Assembly (NCBI RefSeq): GCF_900116605.1
Contig: NZ_FPBC01000007.1
Coordinates: 124,001-188,000, forward strand
Source: Pseudomonas marincola
GTDB lineage: Bacteria; Pseudomonadota; Gammaproteobacteria; Pseudomonadales; Pseudomonadaceae
Direction: 5' to 3'
DNA length: 64,000 bases
The first letter of the stretch is position 1. Every line of letters begins with the position of its first letter. Made by a program: the position numbers and the translations under genes. This document shows, piece by piece, positions 1 through 7,870 of the stretch. Under the pieces are notes generated by a model that worked only from the letters and a program-made list of their open reading frames with translations, made no database searches and had not been told where the DNA came from.

Positions 1-53
1 TAGTTGGTACGCAAACCCAGGCCGAAGCCCAGAAATTGAGATGCAGCCGTCAT
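1..53 (-). CDS. bufB: BufB-like DUF692 protein, N-terminal fragment cut by window edge
   Basis: Only the first 17 codons lie in the window, reading leftwards off the edge. They give MTAASQFLGFGLGLRTN, and the GFGLGLR stretch is the usual opening of DUF692 (MbnB/BufB-type) enzymes. An SD-like GAGGAG at 59-64 sits five bases before the ATG at 51-53. DUF692 enzymes are TIM-barrel, iron-dependent oxidases that convert cysteines of small peptides into oxazolone or thiooxazole-type groups. The gene lies directly downstream of a BufA2-type precursor on the same strand, which is the known order in bufferin loci. The assignment rests on a short N-terminus plus context; the partner bufC would lie outside the window. 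Confidence 0.68.
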   Translation of the reverse strand, partial: MTAASQFLGFGLGLRTN

Positions 54-146
54 TGGCACTCCTCAAGGAACCTCTGAAAAAACGTCGAGCCAGCGCTTTG
101 GTTTGACTGCCTTTTCAGAGGCGCCTGAAACAATCAGATAAAAGCC

Positions 147-173
147 GCAGCGGCTCTTGTGAAGAACCGCTGC
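147..173 (-). terminator. Hairpin between bufA2 and bufB, likely attenuator
   Basis: GCAGCGG (147-153) is the exact complement of CCGCTGC (167-173), with a 13-base loop. On the minus strand the stem is followed by GGCTTTTATC, a short broken T tract. This looks like a leaky terminator or mRNA-end stabiliser that would let the precursor be made in excess over its modifying enzyme. A second inverted repeat (71-80 with 112-121) lies between it and bufB. The function is inferred. Confidence 0.5.
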
Positions 174-182
174 GTTTGTGCA

Positions 183-443
183 TTACTCGCCAACAGTACC
201 TTTAGCGGCATTGCACTCAGCCAGTGACATCGCTTTGAAGCCCTGACCCTTGCAAATGCCTTGGCCTTTGCAAGCGTTGTTAGCTGTTTTGCAGTCGTTC
301 TGGCCTTTGCAGGAGTTTACGCCGAAGCAATGGACTGGAGATTCTTCAGCCACTACAACCGTGCTCGCCATGGTGGCAAACATTGTGGCAGCAGCGAAAG
401 CGATAGCAGCACCAGTAGCAGCAACGTTTGTTTTAGTCGACAT
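183..443 (-). CDS. bufA2: BufA2-family periplasmic bufferin-type metallophore precursor
   Basis: 86-residue precursor. Residues 1-32 form a signal peptide (KT near the start, then an Ala/Thr/Met-rich hydrophobic stretch ending near VVVAEE). The short mature part carries six cysteines, at 39, 45, 51, 58, 64 and 77, in a CxGxNxCKGQxDCKT frame followed by CKGQG repeats. This pattern is typical of the small secreted peptides now called bufferins. These peptides are modified at cysteines by a DUF692 enzyme with a DUF2063-type partner, are exported, and bind copper to protect the cell. A GAGGAT SD lies seven bases before the ATG. The gene is the first of an operon that continues off the left edge. 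The family call is good; metal and modification are inferred from the family. Confidence 0.8.
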   Translation of the reverse strand: MSTKTNVAATGAAIAFAAATMFATMASTVVVAEESPVHCFGVNSCKGQNDCKTANNACKGQGICKGQGFKAMSLAECNAAKGTVGE

Positions 444-939
444 AAGTTCATCCTCAAATTGTTTTTAAAACCAGTCGAGCAGAACTGCTCATGACTCTGG
501 CAGGAAATTAGAGCCTGCGCTATTCGCTGCGTTACAGCACCAATCAAATTATTTGCCAGAAGTTTTACCAGAATCGCTAAAACCGCTGTGCTAGAGGCTT
601 CGCAACAGACTTCACAATAATGGCAAAGCGCTATTGGTGAATCGAGATTTCTCGACGCTGTTTCAAAAATGAAACAAGCCAGCGCTCTATACCCCGCATA
701 TACGCTAGCTGAGGAAGATACTCAGGCCGGTGTTTCATAGTTGATACAGCCGTCTGTGTTGTCCGTTCGGTCAATGAAAACGGGGGGTCAACACAATGAA
801 TGCGCTGAATGTGTATCACCAGCGCAACAGTAAAAAGTTTTGAACTTAGGAGAAATTTTATAAGTACCTGATTAACCGCATAAAACCATTTCCGGCATGA
901 GTTCTGCGAGTACCACCGCGCATTAACACCAGAGAGCAG
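444..939. other. Divergent intergenic region between bufA2 and the fap operon
   Basis: About 500 bases without a convincing gene, between two outward-facing operons, so it must hold both promoter regions. The open frame on the minus strand at 631-945 has no family-like features and no good SD, and is treated as chance. A GGTCAA motif occurs twice (near 768 and 787) and a short palindrome TCGAGATTTCTCGA at about 641-654. No operator can be named with confidence. Confidence 0.5.
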
Positions 940-954
940 TGACATCCTTTTTGC
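940..954 (+). promoter_or_regulatory. Possible sigma-54 (-24/-12) promoter of the fap operon
   Basis: TGACAT, five bases, then TTGC (940-945 and 951-954) compares with the sigma-54 consensus TGGCAC-N5-TTGC. The spacing is exact and the -12 GC is present, but the -24 GG is GA and the last C is T. Transcription would start near 965, 30 bases before the fapA ATG. A sigma-54 activator gene lies at the end of the operon, which makes this plausible. Confidence 0.35.
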
Positions 955-995
955 GATTTGTGCGGTTTTGTAGGGAAGAACAAGGAACGCATGTC

Positions 996-1475
996 ATGGA
1001 AATTATTAGAAGAACGAGCTTGCTAGGGCTTATCAGTGTGGCGGCGGCGATTTGCATCGCAACGCCAGCTATTGCTGCAGATGGCATCATCGTACTCAAC
1101 CGGGAAGTACAGCCTCGCGTTGCCACTCATCCTACCGACATGCCTGACCCGAATCCTACTGTGGTCAACACCAACATCTCGCGTGACGTCAACAACCTGC
1201 TCAATGGATCTGCCAGCGGCAATCGGGTCAGCGCTGAGCTGAGTGACAGCGACTTTGCCGGTGTTACCAGTGGCTCCAGCATCAAGTCGACCATCATGCC
1301 CGGCGGCAACCTGACGGGCCTCAGCACATTCGGCACCACGCCCACTAGCACGCAAAATACTGGCGGCAATGATGTCGGCCATGCGGGCGGTGCCGGTGCG
1401 GGTTTGAGCAATACCATCAACGGTACGATTCAACGCGGGCTTGCGCCGCTGAATATGCTGGGTGGAGGCCAATAA
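996..1475 (+). CDS. fapA: FapA, functional amyloid chaperone-like subunit
   Basis: 159 residues with a signal peptide (MEIIRRTSLLGLISV..., cleavage near AIAAD), then a low-complexity Asn/Ser/Thr/Gly-rich mature part. The start at 996 is preferred over the in-frame upstream one at 939 because it gives a clean signal peptide and has CAAGGAA eight bases upstream. FapA is the first gene of the six-gene fap operon that builds extracellular Fap fibrils in Pseudomonas biofilms. It is known as a periplasmic protein that limits premature FapC assembly and influences fibril composition. The stop TAA is one base before the fapB ATG, so the two are probably translationally coupled. FapA is poorly conserved, so the call rests mainly on position, size and composition. 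Confidence 0.82.
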   Translation: MEIIRRTSLLGLISVAAAICIATPAIAADGIIVLNREVQPRVATHPTDMPDPNPTVVNTNISRDVNNLLNGSASGNRVSAELSDSDFAGVTSGSSIKSTIMPGGNLTGLSTFGTTPTSTQNTGGNDVGHAGGAGAGLSNTINGTIQRGLAPLNMLGGGQ

Positions 1476-1476
1476 A

Positions 1477-2049
1477 ATGAAACATTGGCCGCTCATCGTG
1501 CTGCTTTGCGTGCCTGCGTTGGCATTGGCAGACACAGCACCGACCCATAACTCAACCATTGCCAACAGCGGCAGCTCCTACAGCGGCGCGCTGTCGGTCA
1601 ATCAGGCCGCCGGGGATATGCAGCAGCAGAGCAATGCCCGGGCACTGGCTGTCGGTTCAGGCGCCAATGCCGCCATTGTGCAAAAACAAGATATTCAAAT
1701 AGACGGCCTGGATTCAGTCATGAACACCAGCGCCGCTATTCAAGGCTCTGCCTTCAGCAACGGTAATGGTGCCCTTGGGGTCAACCAGTCTGCTGGCGCG
1801 GCAACTCAACAAGTCAACGCGATGAGTATCAGTGTGGGCACTGGCGTCGAGAGCATCGACGACTCGGTTCTGGCCCAAAGCATCGCTGTTTCAGGAATCT
1901 CAGGAGCAGGTGAATCAGCCACAGGGGAGAGGCGCGTCGTTACTGACGACAGCGCATTTGGAGGCAGTCGTGGCGTGGTGCAGCTGAACCAGAGTGCCGG
2001 GGTAGGTAACCGAATGGCCAACTCCCTCAGCATCAGGGTTGTGGAATGA
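1477..2049 (+). CDS. fapB: FapB, minor amyloid subunit / nucleator
   Basis: 190 residues. The ATG at 1477 follows the fapA stop by one base, and the SD GGTGGAGG (1461-1468) lies inside the end of fapA; the in-frame start at 1462 would remove the signal peptide from the N-terminus. The signal peptide is residues 1-18. Three imperfect repeats rich in Asn, Gln and Ala follow, at about 38-60 (LSVNQAAG...), 98-121 (LGVNQSAG...) and 166-188 (VQLNQSAG...). This is the FapB layout: a homologue of FapC that is a minor fibril part and is thought to nucleate FapC. It lacks the C-terminal CxxC of FapC. Confidence 0.92.
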   Translation: MKHWPLIVLLCVPALALADTAPTHNSTIANSGSSYSGALSVNQAAGDMQQQSNARALAVGSGANAAIVQKQDIQIDGLDSVMNTSAAIQGSAFSNGNGALGVNQSAGAATQQVNAMSISVGTGVESIDDSVLAQSIAVSGISGAGESATGERRVVTDDSAFGGSRGVVQLNQSAGVGNRMANSLSIRVVE

Positions 2050-2103
2050 CCCTGCAGTAACACCCAACAGTAAGTCCAACACAGCAAGGCAAGGAGATAC
2101 ACC

Positions 2104-3093
2104 ATGAAAACCAAAATGGTAGTAATGACGCCGATCGCTATTGCATTGGCAACCGCCATGGCCGCCACGTCCGCTTATGCCGAAAATAAAAAATCCTGGT
2201 TTCCTGAAACAGGTGCCTCGGCAACCGTGGAAGACAGCCAACTGATCCAAAACAACAAGGTAAACAACGAAGGCACTGAAAACACCGCCACTGTTGACGA
2301 TGTAGGCCAATCGGCATCAGGTAACGTTGGAGTCAACGTCGTTGCCGGTACCAATAACCAGCAAGCCAACGCTGCGGCTCTGGCCAGTGCGGATGCACAA
2401 TTCATCTTTGGTACCGCTGAAGCGTCTACCAACGTGACCCAGAACCTCAAAAACAACAGCGTCAAAAACTACTCAAACCCAAGCGCTGCCTCACTCACAG
2501 GTTCGCTTAACGGTGCGAGTGGTAATGTCGGTGCCAACGTAGCGGCGGGTACTTACAACCAACAGAAGAACGACATGGCTGCCGCTGTGTCTGCCGGTGC
2601 TTTCTCTACTGCTAGCAGCAGTGCGACTCAAAGCATCAAAGGCAATACCACCAACAACTACGCCACGCTCGATTACGGCAAGGCCAAAGTTAACCTGACC
2701 CTTGAAGGCGAAGGTTCCTACACTGGTATTTCCGATCAGGTTGGCGATGTGTATCTGGATACCTGGTCAGGCCAGACCCATACCGGTGGCAACAACACTG
2801 GCCACGTTGACGTCGACAGCGACGCTCAGGGTGCTCAGGCAGGCCCTAATGGTGAAGGCGCGTTCCTCTTCGACGAGGCTGGCGACATCACCCTTGGTGG
2901 CTCTGTAACCGGCTCGATCCCGGTTGTTGCAGGGTTCAAAGCTCCGGTGGTCAATACTGCTGATCTGTCCGGCTCGCTCAACCGTGTATCCGGTAACGTC
3001 GGTGTGAACATTGCTGCAGGCTCCGGTAACCAGCAGAGCAACTCGCTGGCTATAGCAGCGGGCTGCACCTCGTGCCCAACCGGGGGGGAGTAA
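2104..3093 (+). CDS. fapC: FapC, major functional amyloid fibril subunit
   Basis: 329 residues: a signal peptide (1-26, ending SAYA), three amyloid repeats and two linkers. The repeats contain the signature SGNVGVNVVAG/SGNVGANVAAG/SGNVGVNIAAG followed by NQQ, at about 64-97, 131-165 and 286-320. The first linker is about 33 residues, while the second is long (about 166-285) and Gly/Asp-rich; linker length is known to vary most between species. The C-terminus has the conserved CxxC (CTSC, 321-324), then PTGGE. FapC is the main subunit of extracellular cross-beta fibrils that stiffen biofilms. SD AAGGAG lies before the ATG, and a strong hairpin follows the gene. Confidence 0.95.
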   Translation: MKTKMVVMTPIAIALATAMAATSAYAENKKSWFPETGASATVEDSQLIQNNKVNNEGTENTATVDDVGQSASGNVGVNVVAGTNNQQANAAALASADAQFIFGTAEASTNVTQNLKNNSVKNYSNPSAASLTGSLNGASGNVGANVAAGTYNQQKNDMAAAVSAGAFSTASSSATQSIKGNTTNNYATLDYGKAKVNLTLEGEGSYTGISDQVGDVYLDTWSGQTHTGGNNTGHVDVDSDAQGAQAGPNGEGAFLFDEAGDITLGGSVTGSIPVVAGFKAPVVNTADLSGSLNRVSGNVGVNIAAGSGNQQSNSLAIAAGCTSCPTGGE

Positions 3094-3160
3094 CAGCTCC
3101 TTCAATACCGAGAGGTAATGGAGGAGGTGAAAGACTCTCCTTTTAGCACCCGGTGAAACA

Positions 3161-3184
3161 GGGCTCCGGCTTCGGCTGGAGCCC
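3161..3184 (+). terminator. TTCG-tetraloop hairpin between fapC and fapD
   Basis: GGGCTCC-GGC-TTCG-GCT-GGAGCCC forms a 10-bp stem (one G-T pair) closed by a TTCG tetraloop, followed by TTCTCCC rather than a T run. It ends 24 bases before the fapD ATG. A weaker stem, AGGAG with CTCCT followed by Ts, lies just upstream (about 3122-3143). The pair probably stabilises the fapC message or partly stops transcription, so that the fibril subunit exceeds the export machinery. Confidence 0.55.
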
Positions 3185-3208
3185 TTCTCCCAATCAAAGG
3201 ACTGACTC

Positions 3209-3889
3209 ATGCGCGGTTTACTGCTCAGCGTTCTGCTACTTACCTGTCCTGCGGCCTTTTCAGCCCAAGTAGGCATACCTGCCATGCAGGGTGGCGGCCT
3301 TGTGTACAAGTCCGTTGAAAGTATCCGCGAGCGCAAGTTCAGCAATCTGATCGAGCAGAAAACCGACTTCAGTTGTGGCGCCGCCTCACTCGCCACAGTG
3401 CTGTATCAGGCCTACCGTTTCGATATAGACGAGGACATGGTGATCCAGGGAATGCTGGTCAATGCTGACCACGATCTGGTGCAAAGCCAGGGCTTCTCGA
3501 TGCTGGACATGAAGCGCTATGTGGAAGGTATCGGTATGCGCGCACGCGGCTACCGGATCCCGGCCAAGGAATTGGAAAAGATCAAAGTCCCGGTAGTCGT
3601 TCTCCTCGATGTACGCGGCTACAAGCACTTTGTTGTTCTGCAGAAAACCGAGGGCAACTGGGTCTATATCGGCGACCCGGTTTTAGGCCACAAGCGTTAT
3701 ACGCTTGAAGATTTCGAGAGCGGCTGGAATGGCATCGTCTTTGCCGTAATCGGCGCCGGATATGACAAGACCAACGCTTTGCTGGACCCGCCGGTTCCAC
3801 TCACCGCCAAGCATCAACTGGATCGTTTCAAACCAGTTAATGACGCCGAGTTGATGGAATTCGGATTCATTCAGAGTGACTTCTTCTAA
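3209..3889 (+). CDS. fapD: FapD, C39-like cysteine protease of the Fap system
   Basis: 226 residues with a signal peptide (1-19) and a peptidase C39-like fold. A catalytic triad can be read as Cys56 (DFSCGAASLAT), His140 (GYKHFVVLQ) and Asp156 (YIGDPVLG), with Gln50 as oxyanion residue. FapD is periplasmic and is needed for secretion of FapB and FapC; proteolysis of an inhibitory segment or of FapF has been proposed. It lies fourth in the operon, behind a hairpin that should lower its expression relative to fapC. Length and motif order match the family. Confidence 0.93.
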   Translation: MRGLLLSVLLLTCPAAFSAQVGIPAMQGGGLVYKSVESIRERKFSNLIEQKTDFSCGAASLATVLYQAYRFDIDEDMVIQGMLVNADHDLVQSQGFSMLDMKRYVEGIGMRARGYRIPAKELEKIKVPVVVLLDVRGYKHFVVLQKTEGNWVYIGDPVLGHKRYTLEDFESGWNGIVFAVIGAGYDKTNALLDPPVPLTAKHQLDRFKPVNDAELMEFGFIQSDFF

Positions 3890-3920
3890 TGGCATGTAAG
3901 GCAATGCCAAGGAGCACAAT

Positions 3921-4661
3921 ATGAAATTTCAAATCTGCCTGGCAGCAGCCTGCTTAGCTGCCAGCTTACCCATTTATGCGGCCAACCCGTTTGTCCCAGT
4001 TGAGCTCAGCGACCAGGAGCTTTCACAACTGCGTGGTCGTTACGTATTACCGGGCAGAATAATCAACTTTGGCATCACCATGAGCAGCTCCTGGCAAAAC
4101 GCCAGCGGCCAAGTATTGGGCGCCAATGTGAGCATGCAGATTCAACAGAACATGCCCAAGCCAGTTTTCAACGTGCAAACCTACAGCCAGTCCGGCAACA
4201 GCAGTGAAAATACCCTGGCCAGCAACTCAGGCAACGGCCAGATAGCTGGAGGTAATGGGCTGAATGCGGTGCAGGGAGTTGTGCAAAGCACCCGCTCTGC
4301 AGGCGACTACAACAGCAGCTATAACGGCGTAGACATTGAGGTTGCGCATGGCAACACTGCACCCGCGGTGAATGGCCAACCCCTCCTCAACGCCTCATCA
4401 ACCAGCAGCGAAGCCGGCATGGTCAGCGTTTCGCCAACCAATGGCGGCCTGCAGCTCGCCATCAATGCCAAAGACCACGGTGTGAGCCTGCAGCAACTGG
4501 GCGCCGGGGGTGTGATGCAAAGAACAGACATCTCAAGTTCCGGTAATCGCGTGGAAAATATCGCGGCTTTAAGTGTCATGTTGCGCGAAAACTCGGCTGC
4601 GGCCGGTGGCTTGGATTGTAATTGGAACCAACTAAACGCCTTACGTCCGACAGGTCTCTGA
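3921..4661 (+). CDS. fapE: FapE, accessory extracellular amyloid protein
   Basis: 246 residues, signal peptide 1-20 (ending PIYA), then a Ser/Asn/Gly-rich body with many amyloid-like stretches and a Cys near the end (LDCNWNQ). FapE is a minor part of purified Fap fibrils in Pseudomonas and is the least understood member; a role in export or as a fibril cap is possible. It starts 31 bases after fapD with SD AAGGAG, and 48 bases separate it from fapF. Identification rests on operon position, size and composition. Confidence 0.9.
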   Translation: MKFQICLAAACLAASLPIYAANPFVPVELSDQELSQLRGRYVLPGRIINFGITMSSSWQNASGQVLGANVSMQIQQNMPKPVFNVQTYSQSGNSSENTLASNSGNGQIAGGNGLNAVQGVVQSTRSAGDYNSSYNGVDIEVAHGNTAPAVNGQPLLNASSTSSEAGMVSVSPTNGGLQLAINAKDHGVSLQQLGAGGVMQRTDISSSGNRVENIAALSVMLRENSAAAGGLDCNWNQLNALRPTGL

Positions 4662-4709
4662 TTATGAACTAGGCTGGTTTTACCTAATAACGAAAGGGAA
4701 GCCGTAACA

Positions 4710-5975
4710 ATGCAAAAGCACTTTTCGTTGCGCTTGGTCTTATGTGCTGCGACTGTTTTCCCGGCATCGGTTGTGATGGCTGCAACTGATGCCGAAGTTA
4801 ATGCACTCAAACAAGAATTAGAACAATTACGACAAAACTATGCAGCCCAACAAAATGCACTTATGGTGCTTGAGCAGCGTTTGAAGCAAGTTGAAGGACA
4901 ACCCGTAACACCCAACAGACGCCCAATTGTGGCGCCGGTGACGCCACCAAGTGGTACGACAACAGTTGCCAAACAAGAAGGTGCCGGATACGGCGCAGAC
5001 CTACAGGATGACGGCGCGCCTGCGCGCAGCGTCGAGAACCTTTACAACGAAGCCAGCGGCTTCTTTGGTAACGGCTCGTTCAGCGTGGAAACAGGCCTGA
5101 CCTACAGCCATTACGACACCCGACAACTGTTCTTGAATGGCTTCCTGGCGCTGGACACCATCTTTCTTGGCAACATTGGCGTCGACCAGATCAATGCCGA
5201 CACCTTCACCCTCGATGTAACCGGGCGCTATAACTGGCGTGACCGCTGGCAGTTCGATGTCAACGTTCCGGTGGTTTACCGCGACTCGACGTTTGAGTCC
5301 GCCGGCGCGGGTGGCGCTTCGAATGCAATTACCGAAGAAACGGTTACGCGTGACCCGGACTTGGGCGATGTGAGTTTCGGGGTTGCCTACAAGTTCATCA
5401 CCGAAACCGACACCCTGCCCGACGCTGTTGCCAGCTTGCGGGTTAAAGCGCCGACCGGTAACGAGCCTTACGGCATCAAGTTGCGGCCAGTACCGGGCAA
5501 TGACAACCTCACCGTGCCAGAAGAATTACCCAGTGGTAACGGAGTCTGGTCGGTCAGCCCGGGGATTTCCCTGGTCAAGACAGTCGACCCGGCCGTGCTG
5601 TTCGGCAACCTCTCATACACCTATAACTTTGAGGAATCGTTCGACGATATCAGCGCTCAGCAAGGCGTAACCATTCCCGGCAAAGTTCAGTTAGGTAACT
5701 GGTTTCAATACGGCCTGGGCATTGCTTTTGCCCTTAACGAGCGCATGAGCCTAGCGATGTCTTACTCGCAACTTATCTCGCAGAAAAGCAAGATCAAACA
5801 GGACGGCCAGAGCTGGAACACAGTGCCGAGCAGCGATGCCAACGCCGCTTATTACAACATTGGGATGACCTTTGCAGTCGATCAGAACCTGAGCATTGTG
5901 CCGAACCTGTCTGTCGGCCTGACGCCCGACTCACCCGATTTCACCTTCAGCGTGAAATTTCCTTACTACTTTTGA
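4710..5975 (+). CDS. fapF: FapF, outer-membrane exporter of amyloid subunits
   Basis: 421 residues. After the signal peptide (1-24, ending VVMA) comes a heptad-like coiled coil at about 26-62 (Glu/Gln/Leu-rich, from [13 protein letters not shown] on), a Pro/Thr linker, then a beta-barrel region with alternating aromatic strands ending in the typical C-terminal KFPYYF. This is the known FapF architecture: a trimerising coiled coil gating a 12-stranded barrel through which FapB, FapC and FapE leave the cell. It is the last gene of the operon and ends 11 bases before a bidirectional terminator. Confidence 0.94.
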   Translation: MQKHFSLRLVLCAATVFPASVVMAATDAEVNALKQELEQLRQNYAAQQNALMVLEQRLKQVEGQPVTPNRRPIVAPVTPPSGTTTVAKQEGAGYGADLQDDGAPARSVENLYNEASGFFGNGSFSVETGLTYSHYDTRQLFLNGFLALDTIFLGNIGVDQINADTFTLDVTGRYNWRDRWQFDVNVPVVYRDSTFESAGAGGASNAITEETVTRDPDLGDVSFGVAYKFITETDTLPDAVASLRVKAPTGNEPYGIKLRPVPGNDNLTVPEELPSGNGVWSVSPGISLVKTVDPAVLFGNLSYTYNFEESFDDISAQQGVTIPGKVQLGNWFQYGLGIAFALNERMSLAMSYSQLISQKSKIKQDGQSWNTVPSSDANAAYYNIGMTFAVDQNLSIVPNLSVGLTPDSPDFTFSVKFPYYF

Positions 5976-5986
5976 ACGTCCCCTGC

Positions 5987-6016
5987 AAAAACGCCCGGCA
6001 TGCCGGGCGTTTTTTT
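5987..6016. terminator. Bidirectional terminator between fapF and the sigma-54 activator gene
   Basis: ACGCCCGGCA/TGCCGGGCGT (5991-6010) is a perfect 10-bp palindromic stem with A residues before it and six Ts after it, so it can end both the fap operon and the convergent regulator gene. Confidence 0.9.
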
Positions 6017-6025
6017 ATCCACAAC

Positions 6026-7354
6026 TCAGCGGATCTGATGTTTGTGCAACAGCCGATAAAACGTCGGGCGTGAGATGCCCAAGCCGCGTGCAGCGAGTGT
6101 CATGTTCTCCGGGTATACCGCCATGGCGTGCTGCAAGGCACGGCACTCGGCCTGCATCTTGTAATGCTCCAGCGTATTTAGGTTTACGTCGATCAACTCA
6201 ACCTTATCCAGCCCCAGGTCGACACGTTCTATTTGCCGGCCTTCGGCGAGCACCAAACCGCGCCTGACCCGATTGGCCAACTCGCGCACATTGCCTGGCC
6301 ATGCATGGGCAACCATTGCACGTAGGGCATCTTCACTAAAGCGCTTGGGCTTACGTCCGATTTCCTGGCTGTAGAGATTGACGAAGTGGCTGGCAAGAAA
6401 CTGCACGTCAGACAACCGATCTCGTAACGGCGCGGTATGCACCTGCAAGACGTTCAGGCGGTAATACAGGTCTTCGCGGAAGCTTCCTCCGCGCACCGCC
6501 AGCTCCAGGTCAATGTGAGTAGCCGCAAGCACCCGTACATCAACCTTGATCGGATGGGTGCTGCCCACACGCTCGATCTGCATTTCTTGCAGAAACCGCA
6601 GCAAGTTGGCTTGCATCTCCAACGGCAGATCGCCAATTTCATCGAGGAACAGCGTGCCGTTATCAGCCGCCTCTATGCGCCCGATCTTGCGCTGGTGCGC
6701 CCCGGTGAACGCGCCCTTCTCGTGACCAAACAACTCGGACTGAATCAGGTGCTCGGGAATGGCCCCGCAGTTAATCGCTATAAACGGTTTATCGGCACGG
6801 CTGGATTGCCGGTGCAGCGTACGCGCTACCAACTCCTTGCCGGTGCCACTTTCGCCACGGATCAACACCGGAGACTGCGTGGGCGCCAGCTTGCTGATCA
6901 GCTTGCGCAGGTCATCGACACTTGAGCTTTCACCTAGCAACTCATCGTTGTCATCCTGCAGCTTGCAGCTTTTACGGGCGCGCAAACGTACCATTCCATA
7001 TGCACGGCCCAAGGTGACATGAAACCTCGACACATCGAATGGCAGCGTGTGGTAATCGAAGCACCACTCGCCAACAAAGTCGGCAACTTCCGGCATAGAA
7101 ACCACTTCAGGGCTGAGTACGGCTATCCATTCGGCCGAACTGCTTCCGAGCAATTGCTTTAAATGTTCACGGTCGCGCAGGGTATCTGGCCCGATGGGGA
7201 TGAGGCCCACATCGCAGTCACGGCTTTCAGCTTGATCGAGTACGGCGCACTCAACTTGCCAACCTGCCGAGCGCAAGCCAGGCATCAGGCTCCTGCACGC
7301 CTCGCACGGATCAATCACCAGAAGACGACGGCAGGATGGATCAGCATCGCGCAT
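6026..7354 (-). CDS. Sigma-54-dependent activator with VpsR-like receiver, probable fap regulator
   Basis: 442 residues in three parts. Residues 1-125 form a degenerate receiver/VpsR-like domain without a clear phosphorylation site. The AAA+ domain has Walker A GESGTGKE (167-174), the sigma-54 contact loop GAFTGA (214-219) and Walker [10 protein letters not shown] (234-242). A Fis-type helix-turn-helix sits at the C-terminus (about 418-442, [16 protein letters not shown]). Such proteins open sigma-54 promoters using ATP. The ATG at 7352-7354 has AGGGAA seven bases upstream. The gene converges on fapF and shares its terminator, and regulators of this kind accompany fap operons in several pseudomonads. 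Control of fap is inferred. Confidence 0.88.
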   Translation of the reverse strand: MRDADPSCRRLLVIDPCEACRSLMPGLRSAGWQVECAVLDQAESRDCDVGLIPIGPDTLRDREHLKQLLGSSSAEWIAVLSPEVVSMPEVADFVGEWCFDYHTLPFDVSRFHVTLGRAYGMVRLRARKSCKLQDDNDELLGESSSVDDLRKLISKLAPTQSPVLIRGESGTGKELVARTLHRQSSRADKPFIAINCGAIPEHLIQSELFGHEKGAFTGAHQRKIGRIEAADNGTLFLDEIGDLPLEMQANLLRFLQEMQIERVGSTHPIKVDVRVLAATHIDLELAVRGGSFREDLYYRLNVLQVHTAPLRDRLSDVQFLASHFVNLYSQEIGRKPKRFSEDALRAMVAHAWPGNVRELANRVRRGLVLAEGRQIERVDLGLDKVELIDVNLNTLEHYKMQAECRALQHAMAVYPENMTLAARGLGISRPTFYRLLHKHQIR

Positions 7355-7870
7355 AGTGATTCCCTAGAATCATGTAGTTGTCATTTCGAATAGTCCTCGC
7401 CAGGCAGAAAACACTGACCAGAATCTCAACTACGAATTGTAACTAATTATAATAAGAACAGCGATTTCAATAACTACAGATATAAATAAACAATCACTGA
7501 CAGCAACAAAGCATGAAAATATAGCCCTGTAGATAAAACATGTAATTCTTATTGGCTATATAAAACAAACTTTACAACATAATTTTTTCAATCATTTCAA
7601 CTAACTATAGTTTCAATAACACCCCGGTGCACTGGCTTATCAGTTATGCAAACACCTCCAGCCGACAAGTGACTTATCCACAGCCTGCGAAAAGCCCGGA
7701 TCAATAACCTGAAAGCACGGACGCTTGGTGCACACCTGAAACGATTGAGGCGCAGACTTTTCGGAGTCTGCGCCTCAACTATTGTGCCCTCCACTTTGTG
7801 GATCACCGCGTTCTGACTGCGTCTTCGCGGTTGCTGATCAATGCCAGAGTTTGATCAAACCACTCAAACG
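7355..7870. other. AT-rich intergenic region, DnaA box and long hairpin, no gene
   Basis: Positions about 7400-7620 are strikingly AT-rich compared with the neighbours, with runs such as taactaattataataag. This should contain the promoter of the sigma-54 activator gene. A perfect DnaA box (7674-7682) and a 14-bp hairpin (7745-7778) lie nearer the ATPase gene. No open frame here looks like a protein. Confidence 0.6.
7745..7778. terminator. 14-bp perfect hairpin downstream of the P-type ATPase gene
   Basis: TTGAGGCGCAGACT and its exact complement flank a six-base loop TTTCGG. There is no T run on either side, so it is not a classic terminator, but it lies 90 bases past the ATPase stop on the minus strand and may protect or end that message. 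Confidence 0.4.

Noticed and set aside
631..945. 104-codon minus-strand frame between bufA2 and fapA
   Set aside because: Lies across the expected promoter regions, no SD and no recognisable protein features.
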